A DNA stretch of 64,000 nucleotides, taken from NCBI RefSeq assembly GCF_030378165.1, contig NZ_CP119766.1:2790001-2854000 (forward strand). The letters are read 5' to 3'. The notes beneath the pieces were generated by a model. The model was given only the letters and a program-made list of their open reading frames with translations. It was not told the DNA's origin and did not search any database. This document shows positions 35,105-45,732 of this stretch, one piece after another. The position numbers were made by a program, and so were the translations under genes. Source of the stretch: Flavobacterium panacagri (GTDB lineage Bacteria > Bacteroidota > Bacteroidia > Flavobacteriales > Flavobacteriaceae). Positions within the stretch are counted from its first letter, which is position 1. Each line of letters starts with the position of its first letter.

Positions 35105-35224
35105 GTGCAAAGAGCACTCAGATTTCATTCTAAGTTCGTAAAATTTCTATCTTCAAACTTTGCAAACTTTGCGTTTGTATAAACACTCATAAATAGAAAA
35201 AACTTTGTACGCTTTGCGGTTTAA
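35105..35224. repeat. CTTTGCGGTT inverted repeat, copy 3 (decayed)
   Basis: Right arm CTTTGTACGCTTTGCGGTTT is clear; the left arm GTGCAAAGAGCACTCAGATT is decayed. Same plan as copies 2 and 4. Confidence 0.7.
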
Positions 35225-35280
35225 TTATGTTCAAAGTAAAATAGCCTGAAACCTGAAACAAAAGGAAAAAATTAGTTCAA

Positions 35281-35355
35281 AAAAAATGCCGGCATCTCGA
35301 AGACGCCGGCATTATTTAACTAACCAAAACCAAAATAATAAATAACCAGTTTATT
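35281..35355 (-). ncRNA. Putative small RNA, copy 1
   Basis: Read on the minus strand: GATCTTTG (35369-35362, a -7-like element), then about 75 transcribed bases including TTATTTTGGTTTTGGTTAGT, ending in the perfect stem ATGCCGGC / GCCGGCAT and a T-run, an intrinsic terminator. The same module, including about 60 bp upstream of the -7 element, is repeated at 35674-35750 at high identity, whereas the intervening sequence is unrelated. No reading frame is shared. Confidence 0.55.
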
Positions 35356-35442
35356 ACATTACAAAGATCCGACATAAATCAATGTAAAGCTGTTAAGATC
35401 TTGTTATTACTTTGTTGAATATAAGTTAATGTCTTATTTTTT

Positions 35443-35662
35443 TGTTTCAAGTTTCAAGTTTCAAGTTTCAGGTTGTTGGAACGCATGGTTAACCGCAAGG
35501 AGCACTAAGACTTCAAGCAAAGTTCGCAAAATTTTATCTCAAAGATTTGCGAACTTTGCGCTTTTTGTAAAGCCTTTAAATAAAAAACTTTGCGCTCTTT
35601 GCGGTTAAATTATGTTCAAAGTAAGGTAACCTGAAACAAATGAAACTTGAAACCTGAAACAA
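35443..35662. repeat. TTTCAAG short tandem repeats, inverted pair
   Basis: Tandem TTTCAAG units at 35443-35476 (ending TTTCAGGTT) and the inverse units CTGAAAC and CTTGAAAC at 35626-35662 enclose CTTTGCGGTT copy 4. A further inverse fragment lies near 35247-35267. Confidence 0.65.
35488..35609. repeat. CTTTGCGGTT inverted repeat, copy 4
   Basis: Starts GGTTAACCGCAAGGAGCACT and ends GCTCTTTGCGGTTAAATTAT, with inner CAAAGTTCGCAAA and TTTGCGAACTTTG arms. Confidence 0.78.
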
Positions 35663-35673
35663 AACAGATATAA

Positions 35674-35750
35674 AAAAGAATGCCGGCATCTCGAAGACGC
35701 CGGCATCATTTAACTAACCAAAACCAAAATAATAAATAACCAGTTTATTA
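35674..35750 (-). ncRNA. Putative small RNA, copy 2
   Basis: Second copy of the module described at 35281-35355: -7-like GACCTTTG (35763-35756), the same transcribed body, and the same stem ATGCCGGC / GCCGGCAT (35680-35706) with a run of T residues on the minus strand. Most differences lie upstream of the -7 element. It points away from katA. Confidence 0.55.
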
Positions 35751-35930
35751 CATTACAAAGGTCAGATATAAATCGATTTAATGCTGTTAAGGTTTTGTTA
35801 TTACTTTGTTGGACATACGTTAAGATTTTTAAATACTTGCTTTTAAGCTTTTTGCAGCGTTAAATAATTTTTAGCTATTAAAATATAATGCCAATCAATT
35901 TTGTTTATGAATATGCTAAAGATAAGTTTG

Positions 35931-35938
35931 TATATTTG
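35931..35938 (+). promoter_or_regulatory. -7 element of katA
   Basis: TATATTTG, a full match to TAnnTTTG, 23 bp before the katA start codon. No convincing -33 element, which would fit activator-dependent transcription. Confidence 0.6.
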
Positions 35939-35961
35939 GTAAAACATTAAAAATCAGCATT

Positions 35962-37455
35962 ATGGAATCGAACAAAAAATTAACAACTGCCACTGGAACT
36001 CCCGTTCCGGACAATCAAAACATTCAGACTGCCGGCCCTCGCGGCCCCGTTTTATTACAAGATTTTTGGTTTTTAGAAAAGATGGCGCATTTTGACCGTG
36101 AAGTAATTCCAGAAAGAAGAATGCATGCCAAAGGATCTGGCGCGTACGGAACTTTTACTGTTACTCACGATATTACAAAATATACCAGAGCCGATCTCTT
36201 TTCTGAAATAGGAAAAAAGACTGAAATGTTTGCTAGATTTTCAACAGTAGCGGGCGAAAGAGGTGCTGCAGATGCAGAAAGAGATATCAGAGGTTTTGCT
36301 TTGAAGTTTTATACCAACGAAGGAAACTGGGATTTGGTAGGAAATAATACTCCTGTATTCTTTTTTCGCGATCCAATGAAATTTCCAGATCTGAACCATG
36401 CTGTAAAACGTGATCCAAAGACCAATTTAAGAAGTGCTGATAACAATTGGGACTTTTGGACATTATTACCAGAAGCTTTACATCAAGTGACCATTGTAAT
36501 GAGTGATAGAGGAATTCCAAGATCATACAGACAAATGCATGGATTTGGAAGCCATACTTTTAGTTTTATAAACAGACAAAATGAGAGACATTATGTAAAA
36601 TTTCATTTTGTAACACAACAAGGAATTGATAATCTTTCTGATGAAGAAGCAGCAAAACTAGTTGGAGGAGACCGTGAAAGCCATCAAAGAGATTTATTTG
36701 ATGCGATTGAAGAAGGAAACTTTCCGAAATGGAAAATGTTTGTACAAATTATGACAGAAGAACAAGCAGAAAATTATCGTTTTCATCCTTTTGATTTAAC
36801 GAAAGTTTGGTTGAAAAAAGATTTTCCATTGATTCCTGTGGGAGAATTTGAATTAAATAAAAATCCAGAGAACTATTTTGCGGAAGTAGAGCAGGCAGCG
36901 TTTAATCCGGCGCATGTTGTGCCAGGAATTAGTTTTTCGCCAGATAAAATGCTTCAGGCGCGTTTATTCTCTTACGGAGATGCACACCGATATCGCTTGG
37001 GAGTAAATAATTTTCAGATTCCTGTAAATGCTTCAAGATGCCCGTATAATACCTTCCACAGAGACGGCGCAATGCGTGTCGACGGAAATAACGGATCTAA
37101 AAAACACTACGAACCCAACAGTTTTGGCGAAATGGAGGAACAGCCAGAATTTAAAGAACCGCCTTTAAAACTTCATGGCGATGCTTGGGCGCATAATTTT
37201 AGAGATGATGATCAGGATTATTTCACACAGCCAGGATTATTGTTCAATTTATTAACTTCTGAGAAAAAACAATTGTTGTTTAAAAATACGGCAGCCCAAG
37301 TTGGCGGTGCTCAGAAATTTATTCAGGTTCGTCATATCAGGAACTGCTTTAAAGCCGATCCTGCGTACGGAGAAGGCGTAGCAAACGCTTTAGGAATGAC
37401 TATGGCGGAAGTAGATGCCTTTGATGATCCTAGATTGGCAATTGTTGTTAGATAA
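35962..37455 (+). CDS. katA: Catalase (monofunctional, haem)
   Basis: 497 residues, the size of small-subunit catalases. Breaks down hydrogen peroxide to water and oxygen. The distal His is in [14 protein letters not shown] (about H55), the distal Asn in [11 protein letters not shown], and the proximal haem-ligand Tyr in [34 protein letters not shown] is the catalase signature. Single gene, followed by CTAAG repeats and a hairpin. Fits the oxidative-stress theme of the neighbouring Dps. Confidence 0.97.
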   Translation: MESNKKLTTATGTPVPDNQNIQTAGPRGPVLLQDFWFLEKMAHFDREVIPERRMHAKGSGAYGTFTVTHDITKYTRADLFSEIGKKTEMFARFSTVAGERGAADAERDIRGFALKFYTNEGNWDLVGNNTPVFFFRDPMKFPDLNHAVKRDPKTNLRSADNNWDFWTLLPEALHQVTIVMSDRGIPRSYRQMHGFGSHTFSFINRQNERHYVKFHFVTQQGIDNLSDEEAAKLVGGDRESHQRDLFDAIEEGNFPKWKMFVQIMTEEQAENYRFHPFDLTKVWLKKDFPLIPVGEFELNKNPENYFAEVEQAAFNPAHVVPGISFSPDKMLQARLFSYGDAHRYRLGVNNFQIPVNASRCPYNTFHRDGAMRVDGNNGSKKHYEPNSFGEMEEQPEFKEPPLKLHGDAWAHNFRDDDQDYFTQPGLLFNLLTSEKKQLLFKNTAAQVGGAQKFIQVRHIRNCFKADPAYGEGVANALGMTMAEVDAFDDPRLAIVVR

Positions 37456-37507
37456 GGTTCTGAGAGGCTAAGATACTAAGACGCTGAGATACTAAGCTGC
37501 TAAGCTT
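37455..37507. repeat. CTAAG octamer repeat after katA (left arm)
   Basis: Units GGTTCTGAG, AGGCTAAG, ATACTAAG, ACGCTGAG, ATACTAAG, CTGCTAAG, starting at the katA stop codon. Inverse partner at 37618-37652. Confidence 0.75.
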
Positions 37508-37523
37508 AGAGTTATTCAATAGT

Positions 37524-37554
37524 AAACCCGACAGGTTTTAAACCTGTCGGGTTT
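37524..37554. terminator. Perfect hairpin, probable terminator
   Basis: AAACCCGACAGGTTT and its complement, nearly without loop, between katA and purU which converge on it. Same stem sequence as a partial CCTGTCGGGTTT at about 32515-32527. Confidence 0.75.
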
Positions 37555-37617
37555 CTTATTTTTAGATTATAGTTGTCAGACTGAGCGAAGTCGAAGTCTT
37601 TGAGCTAAAGAAAAAAA

Positions 37618-37652
37618 CTTAGTATCTCAGCATCTTAGAGTCTTAGCGACTT
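37618..37652. repeat. CTAAG octamer repeat (right, inverted arm)
   Basis: CTTAGTATCTCAGCATCTTA then GAGTCTTAG, ending at the purU stop codon. It pairs with 37455-37507. Confidence 0.75.
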
Positions 37653-38505
37653 AAGAAAAAACCACTGTCTTATTACTATAAACCATTGTCTTTCTCTCGG
37701 CATGCAATTTTATTGCCCTTGCTAAAACAATACGTTCCAAATCACGTCCTTTCATGATAAAATCTTCTACAGAGTGAATATGTGAAACTCTTGCAATATC
37801 TTGTTCGATAATTGGCCCTTCGTCTAATTCTTCGGTTACATAATGACTTGTGGCACCAATGATTTTTACACCGCGTTTAAAAGCCGAATGATACGGTTTA
37901 GCTCCTGGAAAAGCAGGCAAGAAAGAATGGTGGATATTGATAATTCTATTTTCGTAAAGCGAAATCAATTTTGGTGTAATGATCTGCATATAGCGTGCTA
38001 AAACAATAAAATCGATATTGTATCTTTTTAATAACTCAATTTGTTTTGCTTCGCCTTCTTCTTTATTGTCTTTGGTGAAAGGAACCAAGTGATACGGAAT
38101 TTCAAATTTCTCTGCAATAGATCGTAAGTCATCATGATTGCTTATAATAACTGGAATTTCAATATTCAATTCGCCAGCGCTGTAACGTCCTAAAATATCA
38201 AAAAGGCAGTGGTCGTATTTAGAAACAAACAAAGCCATTTTAGGTTTTTGTTCCTGACTGTATAAATCCCAAGACATATCGAATTTAGAAGCTAGAGTTT
38301 GGTCAAAATCTTCTTTAAAACCTTCAATTGTAATTTCAGAATTAGCAAATTCACATTCCAATCGCATAAAAAATACGTTTTGTTCTACGTCAACATGCTG
38401 GTCGATATAGGTAATGTTTCCGCCTACCTGAGCAATAAAAGTAGTGACAGATGCAATAATGTTTTTTTGGTCTTTACAGTGAATTAAAATGGTTATTTTT
38501 TGCAT
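37651..38505 (-). CDS. purU: Formyltetrahydrofolate deformylase
   Basis: 284 residues. Hydrolyses 10-formyl-THF to THF and formate, balancing one-carbon units. N-terminal ACT domain (about 1-80, ITILIHCKDQKNIIASVTTF), then a formyltransferase-like catalytic domain with NIHHSFLPAFPGAKPYHSAF and the catalytic Asp region TEELDEGPIIEQD. Full length, single gene. Confidence 0.95.
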   Translation of the reverse strand: MQKITILIHCKDQKNIIASVTTFIAQVGGNITYIDQHVDVEQNVFFMRLECEFANSEITIEGFKEDFDQTLASKFDMSWDLYSQEQKPKMALFVSKYDHCLFDILGRYSAGELNIEIPVIISNHDDLRSIAEKFEIPYHLVPFTKDNKEEGEAKQIELLKRYNIDFIVLARYMQIITPKLISLYENRIINIHHSFLPAFPGAKPYHSAFKRGVKIIGATSHYVTEELDEGPIIEQDIARVSHIHSVEDFIMKGRDLERIVLARAIKLHAERKTMVYSNKTVVFS

Positions 38506-38527
38506 TTCAAGGTTTTTTTTTGGTTTA

Positions 38528-38622
38528 AGTTTAACCGCAAAGTTCGCGGAGGTTTACGCAAAGCACGCTAGTATTTTCTTTGCGACCATAGCGTAAATCT
38601 TTGCGAGCTTTGCGGTTAAAAA
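38528..38622. repeat. CTTTGCGGTT inverted repeat, copy 5
   Basis: TTAACCGCAAAGTTCGCGGA at one end and GAGCTTTGCGGTTAAA at the other, with inner TTTACGCAAAGCACGC and GCGTAAATCTTTGCG arms. Occupies the purU-DUF4197 gap. Confidence 0.82.
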
Positions 38623-38625
38623 GTT

Positions 38626-39345
38626 TTATTTCCCGTCTTGCAGAGCAAAAACCTTTTGCAATAAAGGCGTTGTTCTGGCAGAAATGTTATTTCTTATTTC
38701 TTTTTCTTCAACAGCAATCATTTTAAAAACACCAGATAAGGCTTGATTGGTTGTATAATCAGTCAAATCTGGATTTACTTTTTTTACTAATGGAATCGTG
38801 TTGTATTTTGTTATAATATTTTTCCAAACCGCATCGGCTCCAACTTTTTCGAAAGAACTTTTAATTACAGGATTAAACTTTCCGTATAAAGCCGTTGTTG
38901 TGCTGTTTTGTAAGTAGCTTGTTGCAGCGCTGTCGTTTCCTAAAAGGATATTTTTAGCATCTGTAAAACTCATATTTTTAACAGCCGTAACAAAGATTGG
39001 TGTAGCTTCTTTAACCGCATCTTCAGCTGCGCGGTTCAGCATTTTGATTCCTTCATCGGCAAGTGAACTTAAACCTACTTTTCTTAAAGTAGCATCTACT
39101 TTTTGTAATTCTTCCGGCATTAATATTTTTACGGCTTCATTTTTATAAAACCCGTCAACAGCAGTTAATTTGCTAACTTGTTCTGTAATACCTTTGTTTA
39201 AAGCTTCTTTCAATCCTGAAGCAATATCCACAGTTCCTGTTGTTGGAAGCTGAGATGCTATTTGAGGCAGTTGATTTAAAGTCTGTTGAACCTGTGCGCA
39301 AGACGTTAGAGAAAATGTAACGGCTAATAGTAAAATCTTTTTCAT
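38626..39345 (-). CDS. DUF4197 family exported protein
   Basis: 239 residues. Signal MKKILLLAVTFSLTSC with lipobox-like Cys16. The helical mature domain (SGLKEALNKGITEQVSKLTA; FTDAKNILLGNDSAATSYLQ) is the DUF4197 pattern, function unknown, probably periplasmic. Monocistronic. Confidence 0.9.
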   Translation of the reverse strand: MKKILLLAVTFSLTSCAQVQQTLNQLPQIASQLPTTGTVDIASGLKEALNKGITEQVSKLTAVDGFYKNEAVKILMPEELQKVDATLRKVGLSSLADEGIKMLNRAAEDAVKEATPIFVTAVKNMSFTDAKNILLGNDSAATSYLQNSTTTALYGKFNPVIKSSFEKVGADAVWKNIITKYNTIPLVKKVNPDLTDYTTNQALSGVFKMIAVEEKEIRNNISARTTPLLQKVFALQDGK

Positions 39346-39755
39346 TATTGGGGTTTTATTTAAGTTTCAAAAATAGTACTTATTCAAAAATAAAGCCACA
39401 ATTTTATATGTTAGACTGCAACATTTTGTGTTAGAATTAACAAAATATTTCCAGTCTCAAAGATAAGCAGGTCAGTGGGATAGTATAAGTTTGATTTTAG
39501 GACAATATTTCCTAAATAGTATCATTTTTATAAATTCTGAATTCTGTTTTGAAGAAGTTTTTTTGTTGGTCTTAAAAATAATTTAAAAACGATGTGCTTT
39601 ATAGTATAATTCGCTTTCAGTCTGTATAAAGGTTTTTAGCCACAAATTGCACAAATTTCCACAAATTAATTCGTGAAAATTTGTGCAATCTGTGTTTAAA
39701 ATTAAGCTTTTCAGAGTCTCCGAATCAAAGCTATGCATTTCAAAACTATAGTGCT
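39346..39755. other. Spacer with one inverted repeat
   Basis: About 400 bp without a gene. CACAAATTGCACAAATTTCC (39641 on) and its inverse TTTGTGCAATCTGTG (ending 39694) form a long imperfect hairpin, another intergenic repeat type. I see nothing else. Confidence 0.6.
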
Positions 39756-40106
39756 TTAGTTGTAAGATAATCTGGATCGTGGATTGTAAACGGGTTTGTT
39801 TGTATTTAAATCTTTTAAAATAGTATCGGTATAATCTTTACCGCCTTTAATTAGATAATAAAGCGATTTTAATACATAAATTGGGCCATACGGAAATATG
39901 CGCCAGCCCGCAGATAGATTGATAAAAAAATGTTTTAAAGCATATTTGAAAGTACTCTCGTTTGGACGGATAAAATAAATATTGGATTCCTTAATTCGTT
40001 TCACCATTTTAGAAATTATAAACGGAAAAATAATAAACTTTGCTCCTTGCTGAATTAAAACGTTTATTTCGAACATTGTTAGGCCTTCGATATTATTTGT
40101 TTTCAT
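39756..40106 (-). CDS. Unknown protein with one or two hydrophobic segments
   Basis: 116 residues (MKTNNIEGLTMFEINVLIQQ). A start at the internal Met11 is possible. A hydrophobic segment at about 22-36 (AKFIIFPFIISKMV) and a second weaker one near 70-88. Basic overall. No family recognised. Confidence 0.65.
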   Translation of the reverse strand: MKTNNIEGLTMFEINVLIQQGAKFIIFPFIISKMVKRIKESNIYFIRPNESTFKYALKHFFINLSAGWRIFPYGPIYVLKSLYYLIKGGKDYTDTILKDLNTNKPVYNPRSRLSYN

Positions 40107-40242
40107 AATAGTTAATTTTTAAATATTATAAATCAGTGGTATAATTTGAGTGCAAAGATCTTAAGATCTGGAAAAGTTTTTTACCTGTAAACGGTTTTAA
40201 AATAATGAGTTAAGATTTTTTTATTCATAAACTAGATAAAAA

Positions 40243-40277
40243 AGTGAGAATTTATCTAAAGTAGATAAATTCTCACT
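40243..40277 (-). terminator. Terminator of the L,D-transpeptidase gene
   Basis: AGTGAGAATTTATCTA stem with 3-base loop and perfect complement. On the minus strand it is followed by six T residues. Confidence 0.88.
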
Positions 40278-40297
40278 AAGCATGAATAGAATTATTT

Positions 40298-41857
40298 TTA
40301 TTGAGCGGCAACAGCGCTTTCGCCAGTTAACTCTTTATCTTTTTCGTATACATCCTGAAAGAAACCAATTTCTCCATTTTCATTTACTAAAGAAGTGAAA
40401 TAGGTAATATAGATAGGTACTTTTTTCGACAATTTAAAGCTGTTTTCTACTTTTCCAGCCATTGCTTTGTCAATTTTGGCTTGTGTCCATTCTGGATAAT
40501 CCTGTAACATTGCTACTGCTAATTCTTTAGCCATTTTTACATTAATGCAGCCATGGCTGAAGGTTCTTTTTTCGAAATCAAAAAGTGTTTTAGAAGGTGT
40601 ATCGTGCATATAAATATCATCAGAATTTGGAAACATAAATTTTACCAATCCTAATGAGTTATCTGGACCTGGTTTTTGTCTTACTTGTCCGTTTACCATT
40701 TCCATATTTTTTTCAGCAAGATAATTTGGATCTGATGCTATTTTAGATCGTAATTCATTTTGAACAATGCTTTGTGGAACTGTCCAATAAGGACTGAAAA
40801 CGATTCTGTCAATTTCTCCATTGAAAATAGTAGTTTTAGTTAGAGGAGCTCCGACAAAAACAGGTGAAGTTAACTGTATTTTTCCATTTTTAACGTATAC
40901 CATTTCATAAGAAGGTACATTAACCAAGACATATTCATCGCTCGCTGCAATTTGAGCAGCAATGGCACGGCATCTTTCCATGTTCAATTTTAAAGTCTCC
41001 ATTTTCTCAGAAAGCGGAATATTCATTTCTTTAATATGTTCTTCTGCAAGAATATAGTTAGGTTTAAAACCGTTGCGGACTTTGTATTTCATTACAGCGT
41101 CCATCAATTCACGGTCGTAAACATCACTTTTAGAATCCTGTTTCAAATCACCTAATAAATACAAACGAGTTCTAACTTGCGAAATAGTGCTGGAAACGGC
41201 ATCTGGGCGCAAATCCTTATAAGGAGATTCTGCAGGGACAATAGGTTTCCATTTGTGTGAACGGTCTAATTTTTTGTATTTTTTCAAAACATCTTCCAGT
41301 TTGTAATATTGGTCGTATTCGACTTTCGCATCAAGATTTGTAGCTGCAGAAGACTCTTCAATAGTGCTGTAGTTCAAGAAATCTTTCAACATGTCATTAT
41401 AAGACAATTTTTTCTTGTCTGCATTGCTTTTTTTAGTGTATACCACATAAAGAGAACTCAAAAGCATGTCGGCGTCTGTTTTAGAAAGATTGTTTTCTGA
41501 CGAAGCATCAAAAAGCTTATCAATTTCATTTTGGTAAGGGATTACTAAATCGTTAGTTTTTTTTGCTTTCTCGTATAATACAGAACCAAATTCGTTGATT
41601 TCGTCTTCATCAAACCAAATACTTCCTAAAGTTCTGTTTTTATATAAGGACATTACATCTGATTTGTATTTTTTTAGATCAGAATACCTTTTAAAGAAAT
41701 CATTAGCTTTCTCGATATTGGCTATATCAGTCTCATTGTTAAAAGCTAAAGTGGTCGAAGTTTTTTTATATGAAAGAGTATTGTTTTCAATTCTGTTATA
41801 AGAAGATACAAAGAAACTCAAACCTAAAATTACGGTGAATGAATAAAATGTTCTCAT
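40298..41857 (-). CDS. L,D-transpeptidase (YcbB-like)
   Basis: 519 residues, exported (N-terminal hydrophobic signal, about 1-20). Forms 3-3 cross-links or attaches proteins to peptidoglycan. A peptidoglycan-binding-like section with STISQVRTRLYLLGDL (about 215-270) is followed by the YkuD catalytic domain with FVGAPLTKTTIF and the active site RTFSHGCINV, where Cys is the nucleophile. Monocistronic with its own terminator. Confidence 0.93.
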   Translation of the reverse strand: MRTFYSFTVILGLSFFVSSYNRIENNTLSYKKTSTTLAFNNETDIANIEKANDFFKRYSDLKKYKSDVMSLYKNRTLGSIWFDEDEINEFGSVLYEKAKKTNDLVIPYQNEIDKLFDASSENNLSKTDADMLLSSLYVVYTKKSNADKKKLSYNDMLKDFLNYSTIEESSAATNLDAKVEYDQYYKLEDVLKKYKKLDRSHKWKPIVPAESPYKDLRPDAVSSTISQVRTRLYLLGDLKQDSKSDVYDRELMDAVMKYKVRNGFKPNYILAEEHIKEMNIPLSEKMETLKLNMERCRAIAAQIAASDEYVLVNVPSYEMVYVKNGKIQLTSPVFVGAPLTKTTIFNGEIDRIVFSPYWTVPQSIVQNELRSKIASDPNYLAEKNMEMVNGQVRQKPGPDNSLGLVKFMFPNSDDIYMHDTPSKTLFDFEKRTFSHGCINVKMAKELAVAMLQDYPEWTQAKIDKAMAGKVENSFKLSKKVPIYITYFTSLVNENGEIGFFQDVYEKDKELTGESAVAAQ

Positions 41858-42150
41858 TTTTTTAAATTTTTACGTTTTTACTTTTTATGGGTAAGCTTTG
41901 GTAAAAATTTGGGGGCTTTTCTACATTGCTAAATTACTTTAGAGCACCTTAAAACATGTTTCCTGATTTTATTTAAATGTTGCGAAATTGCCATGTCTTT
42001 AAGCTTTCTTTAACTATATCAATTAGTTACGTAAATTGTTACCCTTTTGGTTCACGAAATCGATTTATTTTTGTTAAGATAAGCTTAGAGTGGTGATCGA
42101 ATATTAAAATATTTTGTAAATTGCCTCCATAAAATTATCATATTCATAAA

Positions 42151-45100
42151 ATGGAACAACAAATACCATATATTCCTAAAAATAAAGTAAGAATTGTCAC
42201 TGCTGCTTCACTTTTTGACGGACATGATGCTGCGATCAATATTATGCGTCGTATCATCCAGTCTACAGGAGTTGAGGTAATTCATCTTGGTCATGATAGA
42301 AGCGTTGAAGAAGTGGTAAATACCGCTATTCAAGAAGATGCCAATGCTATTGCGATGACTTCTTACCAAGGAGGACATAATGAATACTTTAAATATATGT
42401 ATGATCTGCTTCGCGAAAAAGGAGCAGGACACATTAAAATCTTTGGCGGCGGCGGCGGTGTCATTCTGCCAAGCGAAATCGAAGAATTACATGAATATGG
42501 TATTACCAGAATTTATTCTCCAGATGACGGACGTTCTTTAGGACTTCAGGGAATGATTAATGATTTGGTGCAACTTGCTGATTTTCCTATTGGAGACAAA
42601 TTAAACGGAGAAATTGATCATATCGAAAGCAAAACGCCAACAGCCATTGCGCGTTTGATTTCTTCGGCAGAAAATTTTCCTGAAATTGCAAAAACAGCTT
42701 TTGATAAAATTCACGAAATTAATTCTAGTTCAAAAATTCCAGTTTTAGGAATTACAGGAACGGGTGGTGCCGGAAAATCATCTTTAGTAGATGAATTAGT
42801 TCGTCGTTTCTTAATTGATTTCCCAGAAAAAACAATCGGATTAATTTCTGTTGATCCTTCTAAGAGAAAAACAGGAGGAGCACTTTTAGGAGACAGAATC
42901 CGTATGAATGCCATAAATAATCCTCGTGTATATATGCGTTCGCTGGCAACACGTCAGTCGAATTTGGCTTTGTCTAAATATGTAGCCGAAGCGATTCAGG
43001 TTTTGAAAGCAGCAAAATACGATTTGATTATTTTAGAAACTTCAGGAATTGGTCAGTCTGATACGGAGATTATGGATCATTCTGATGTTTCTTTATATGT
43101 AATGACGCCAGAATTTGGAGCAGCAACACAATTGGAAAAAATCGACATGCTTGACTTTGCTGATTTAGTGGCTTTAAATAAATTCGATAAACGTGGAGCG
43201 CTGGATGCTTTGCGTGATGTAAAAAAACAATATCAGCGCAATCATAGTCTTTGGGATAAAAGTCCAGACGAAATGCCCGTTTTTGGAACGATCGCTTCGC
43301 AGTTCAATGACCCTGGAATGAACACGCTTTACAAAGCGATTATGGATAAAGTGGTAGAGAAAACTGATTCAGATTTGAAATCGACTTTTGAAATCACTAA
43401 AGAAATGAGCGAGAAAATCTTCGTTATTCCGCCGGGAAGAACACGTTATTTATCTGAAATCGCTGAGAATAACAGAAGTTATGATGAAACAGCCATTTCG
43501 CAGCAAAAAGTAGCTCAAAAATTATACGGAATTTTCAAAACCATTGAATCTGTTTCTGGAAAAGTTCCTCAAATCAATAAAGCGGGAATCGAAGATTCTT
43601 CTGTTTTAGCAGCAGGATTTCAAGAACACGATGAAAACAGAATCTTTTTAAATCTTTTACTCAATCAGTTTGATAAAGTAAAAATGGATTTAGATCCGTA
43701 CAATTGGGAAATTATTCTGAATTGGGATGAAAAAGTGGCGAAATACAAAAATCCAGTTTACTCGTTTAAAGTTCGTGATAAAGAAATCAAGATTGCAACG
43801 CATTCTGAAAGTTTGTCCCATTTACAGATTCCGAAAATTGCTTTACCTAAATATGAAGGTTGGGGGGATATCTTGCGTTGGAATTTACAGGAAAATGTTC
43901 CTGGCGAATTTCCGTTTGCTTCGGGATTGTATCCGTTTAAACGGGAAGGAGAAGATCCGTCGAGAATGTTTGCGGGCGAGGGCGGACCAGAAAGAACCAA
44001 CAAGCGTTTTCATTATGTAAGTGCTGGAATGCCTGCAAAACGTCTTTCAACTGCTTTTGACAGTGTAACTTTATACGGAAACGATCCAGATTTGCGTCCG
44101 GATATTTACGGAAAAATTGGAAATGCGGGAGTTTCAATCTGCTGTTTGGACGATGCCAAAAAATTGTATTCAGGTTTCGATTTGGTTCACGCTTTGACTT
44201 CGGTAAGTATGACCATTAATGGGCCTGCGCCAATGTTGTTAGGTTTCTTTATGAATGCGGCAATTGATCAGCAATGTGAGATTTACATTAAAGGAAATGA
44301 TTTAGAAAAAGAAGTTGAAGCTAAGATCAACAAATTATATAAAGACAAAGGAATCAAAAGACCGAAATACCAAGGAGAACTTCCAGCAGGAAACAATGGT
44401 TTAGGTTTAATGCTTTTGGGTGTTACAGGAGATCAGGTTTTACCTTTGGATGTTTATAATGATATTAAAGCCAAAACGTTATCGCAGGTTCGCGGAACGG
44501 TTCAGGCTGATATTTTAAAAGAAGATCAGGCGCAAAACACTTGTATTTTCTCAACCGAATTTGCTTTGCGTTTAATGGGTGACGTTCAGGAATATTTTAT
44601 TACTAAAAACGTTCGTAATTTCTATTCGGTTTCGATTTCAGGATATCATATTGCAGAGGCGGGAGCGAACCCAATTACGCAATTGGCGTTTACGCTTTCA
44701 AATGGTTTCACTTACGTGGAATATTATTTGAGCCGTGGCATGAACATCAACGATTTTGGGCCAAACTTATCGTTCTTCTTCTCGAATGGAGTAGATCCAG
44801 AATATTCAGTAATTGGTCGTGTGGCACGTAAAATTTGGGCAAAAGCCATGAAAAACAAATACGGAGCCAACGAAAGAGCGCAAATGCTGAAATATCATAT
44901 TCAGACTTCCGGGCGTTCGTTACACGCACAGGAAATTGATTTCAACGATATCAGAACGACTTTACAGGCGTTGTACGCGATTTATGATAACTGTAATTCA
45001 TTGCACACCAACGCTTACGACGAAGCGATTACAACACCTACAGAAGAATCGGTGCGACGTGCCATGGCGATTCAGTTGATTATTAATAAAGAATTAGGTT

Positions 45101-45591
45101 TAGCGAAAAACGAAAACCCAATTCAAGGTTCGTTCATTATCGAAGAATTAACCGATTTAGTGGAAGCGGCAGTTCTTCAAGAATTCGACAGAATCACAGA
45201 AAGAGGAGGAGTTCTAGGGGCAATGGAAACGATGTACCAAAGATCTAAAATCCAAGAAGAAAGTTTGTATTACGAAACTTTAAAACATAACGGAGATTTC
45301 CCAATTGTGGGAGTAAACACGTTCCTGAGTTCAAAAGGTTCGCCAACAGTTATTCCGGCTGAGGTTATTCGTGCCACAGAAGAAGAAAAACAATATCAGA
45401 TTACGATGCTGGATAACTTGCATAATTTCCACGAAGCAAAAGTAAACGAACATTTAAATGCTTTACAACAAGCCGCTATTAAAAACGAAAACTTATTCGA
45501 TTATTTAATGGAAGCCACAAAGGTTTGTTCTTTGGGGCAGATTACTTCGGCGTTGTTTGAAGTTGGTGGGCAGTATAGGAGGAATATGTAG
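42151..45591 (+). CDS. icmF: Fused isobutyryl-CoA/methylmalonyl-CoA mutase (IcmF-type)
   Basis: 1146 residues in IcmF order: a B12-binding domain at the N-terminus with FDGHDAAIN (D23, H25) and [14 protein letters not shown]; a MeaB-like GTPase chaperone domain with Walker [10 protein letters not shown] (about 200) and [10 protein letters not shown]; then the acyl-CoA mutase barrel (about 560-1146) with [21 protein letters not shown]12-dependent carbon-skeleton rearrangement of acyl-CoA. The 3' end borders the integrated element. Whether the substrate is isobutyryl-, pivalyl- or methylmalonyl-CoA cannot be read here. Confidence 0.94.
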   Translation: MEQQIPYIPKNKVRIVTAASLFDGHDAAINIMRRIIQSTGVEVIHLGHDRSVEEVVNTAIQEDANAIAMTSYQGGHNEYFKYMYDLLREKGAGHIKIFGGGGGVILPSEIEELHEYGITRIYSPDDGRSLGLQGMINDLVQLADFPIGDKLNGEIDHIESKTPTAIARLISSAENFPEIAKTAFDKIHEINSSSKIPVLGITGTGGAGKSSLVDELVRRFLIDFPEKTIGLISVDPSKRKTGGALLGDRIRMNAINNPRVYMRSLATRQSNLALSKYVAEAIQVLKAAKYDLIILETSGIGQSDTEIMDHSDVSLYVMTPEFGAATQLEKIDMLDFADLVALNKFDKRGALDALRDVKKQYQRNHSLWDKSPDEMPVFGTIASQFNDPGMNTLYKAIMDKVVEKTDSDLKSTFEITKEMSEKIFVIPPGRTRYLSEIAENNRSYDETAISQQKVAQKLYGIFKTIESVSGKVPQINKAGIEDSSVLAAGFQEHDENRIFLNLLLNQFDKVKMDLDPYNWEIILNWDEKVAKYKNPVYSFKVRDKEIKIATHSESLSHLQIPKIALPKYEGWGDILRWNLQENVPGEFPFASGLYPFKREGEDPSRMFAGEGGPERTNKRFHYVSAGMPAKRLSTAFDSVTLYGNDPDLRPDIYGKIGNAGVSICCLDDAKKLYSGFDLVHALTSVSMTINGPAPMLLGFFMNAAIDQQCEIYIKGNDLEKEVEAKINKLYKDKGIKRPKYQGELPAGNNGLGLMLLGVTGDQVLPLDVYNDIKAKTLSQVRGTVQADILKEDQAQNTCIFSTEFALRLMGDVQEYFITKNVRNFYSVSISGYHIAEAGANPITQLAFTLSNGFTYVEYYLSRGMNINDFGPNLSFFFSNGVDPEYSVIGRVARKIWAKAMKNKYGANERAQMLKYHIQTSGRSLHAQEIDFNDIRTTLQALYAIYDNCNSLHTNAYDEAITTPTEESVRRAMAIQLIINKELGLAKNENPIQGSFIIEELTDLVEAAVLQEFDRITERGGVLGAMETMYQRSKIQEESLYYETLKHNGDFPIVGVNTFLSSKGSPTVIPAEVIRATEEEKQYQITMLDNLHNFHEAKVNEHLNALQQAAIKNENLFDYLMEATKVCSLGQITSALFEVGGQYRRNM

Positions 45592-45702
45592 TAAATAATA
45601 TTTAGATAAATTCGTATGAGCATAAATGTAGTGTTTACAATGCTTAGTGAAATATCGGAGTTTGACTAAATTTATATTAATTTGCTTTTGGTTGTCTAAA
45701 GG

Positions 45703-45732
45703 TTGGCTAATAATCATTTATGGTTATCTTTG
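45703..45732 (+). promoter_or_regulatory. Integrase promoter
   Basis: TTG (45703-45705), a 19-bp gap and TATCTTTG (45725-45732), a good fit to the Bacteroidota consensus TTG-N19-TAnnTTTG, 21 bp before the start codon. Confidence 0.7.

Larger units (their letters stand above)
34915..35961. other. About 1 kb gene-free region of repeats and two putative small RNAs
   Basis: Contains, in order, a CTTTGCGGTT repeat (35105-35224), putative small RNA copy 1, TTTCAAG-type short repeats (35443-35476), a second CTTTGCGGTT repeat (35488-35609), inverse TTTCAAG repeats (35626-35662), putative small RNA copy 2, and the katA promoter. No protein frame worth keeping. Confidence 0.7.

Noticed and set aside
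43727..44137. Three overlapping frames of 66-97 codons inside icmF
   Set aside because: They are alternate frames of a well-supported 1146-residue enzyme.
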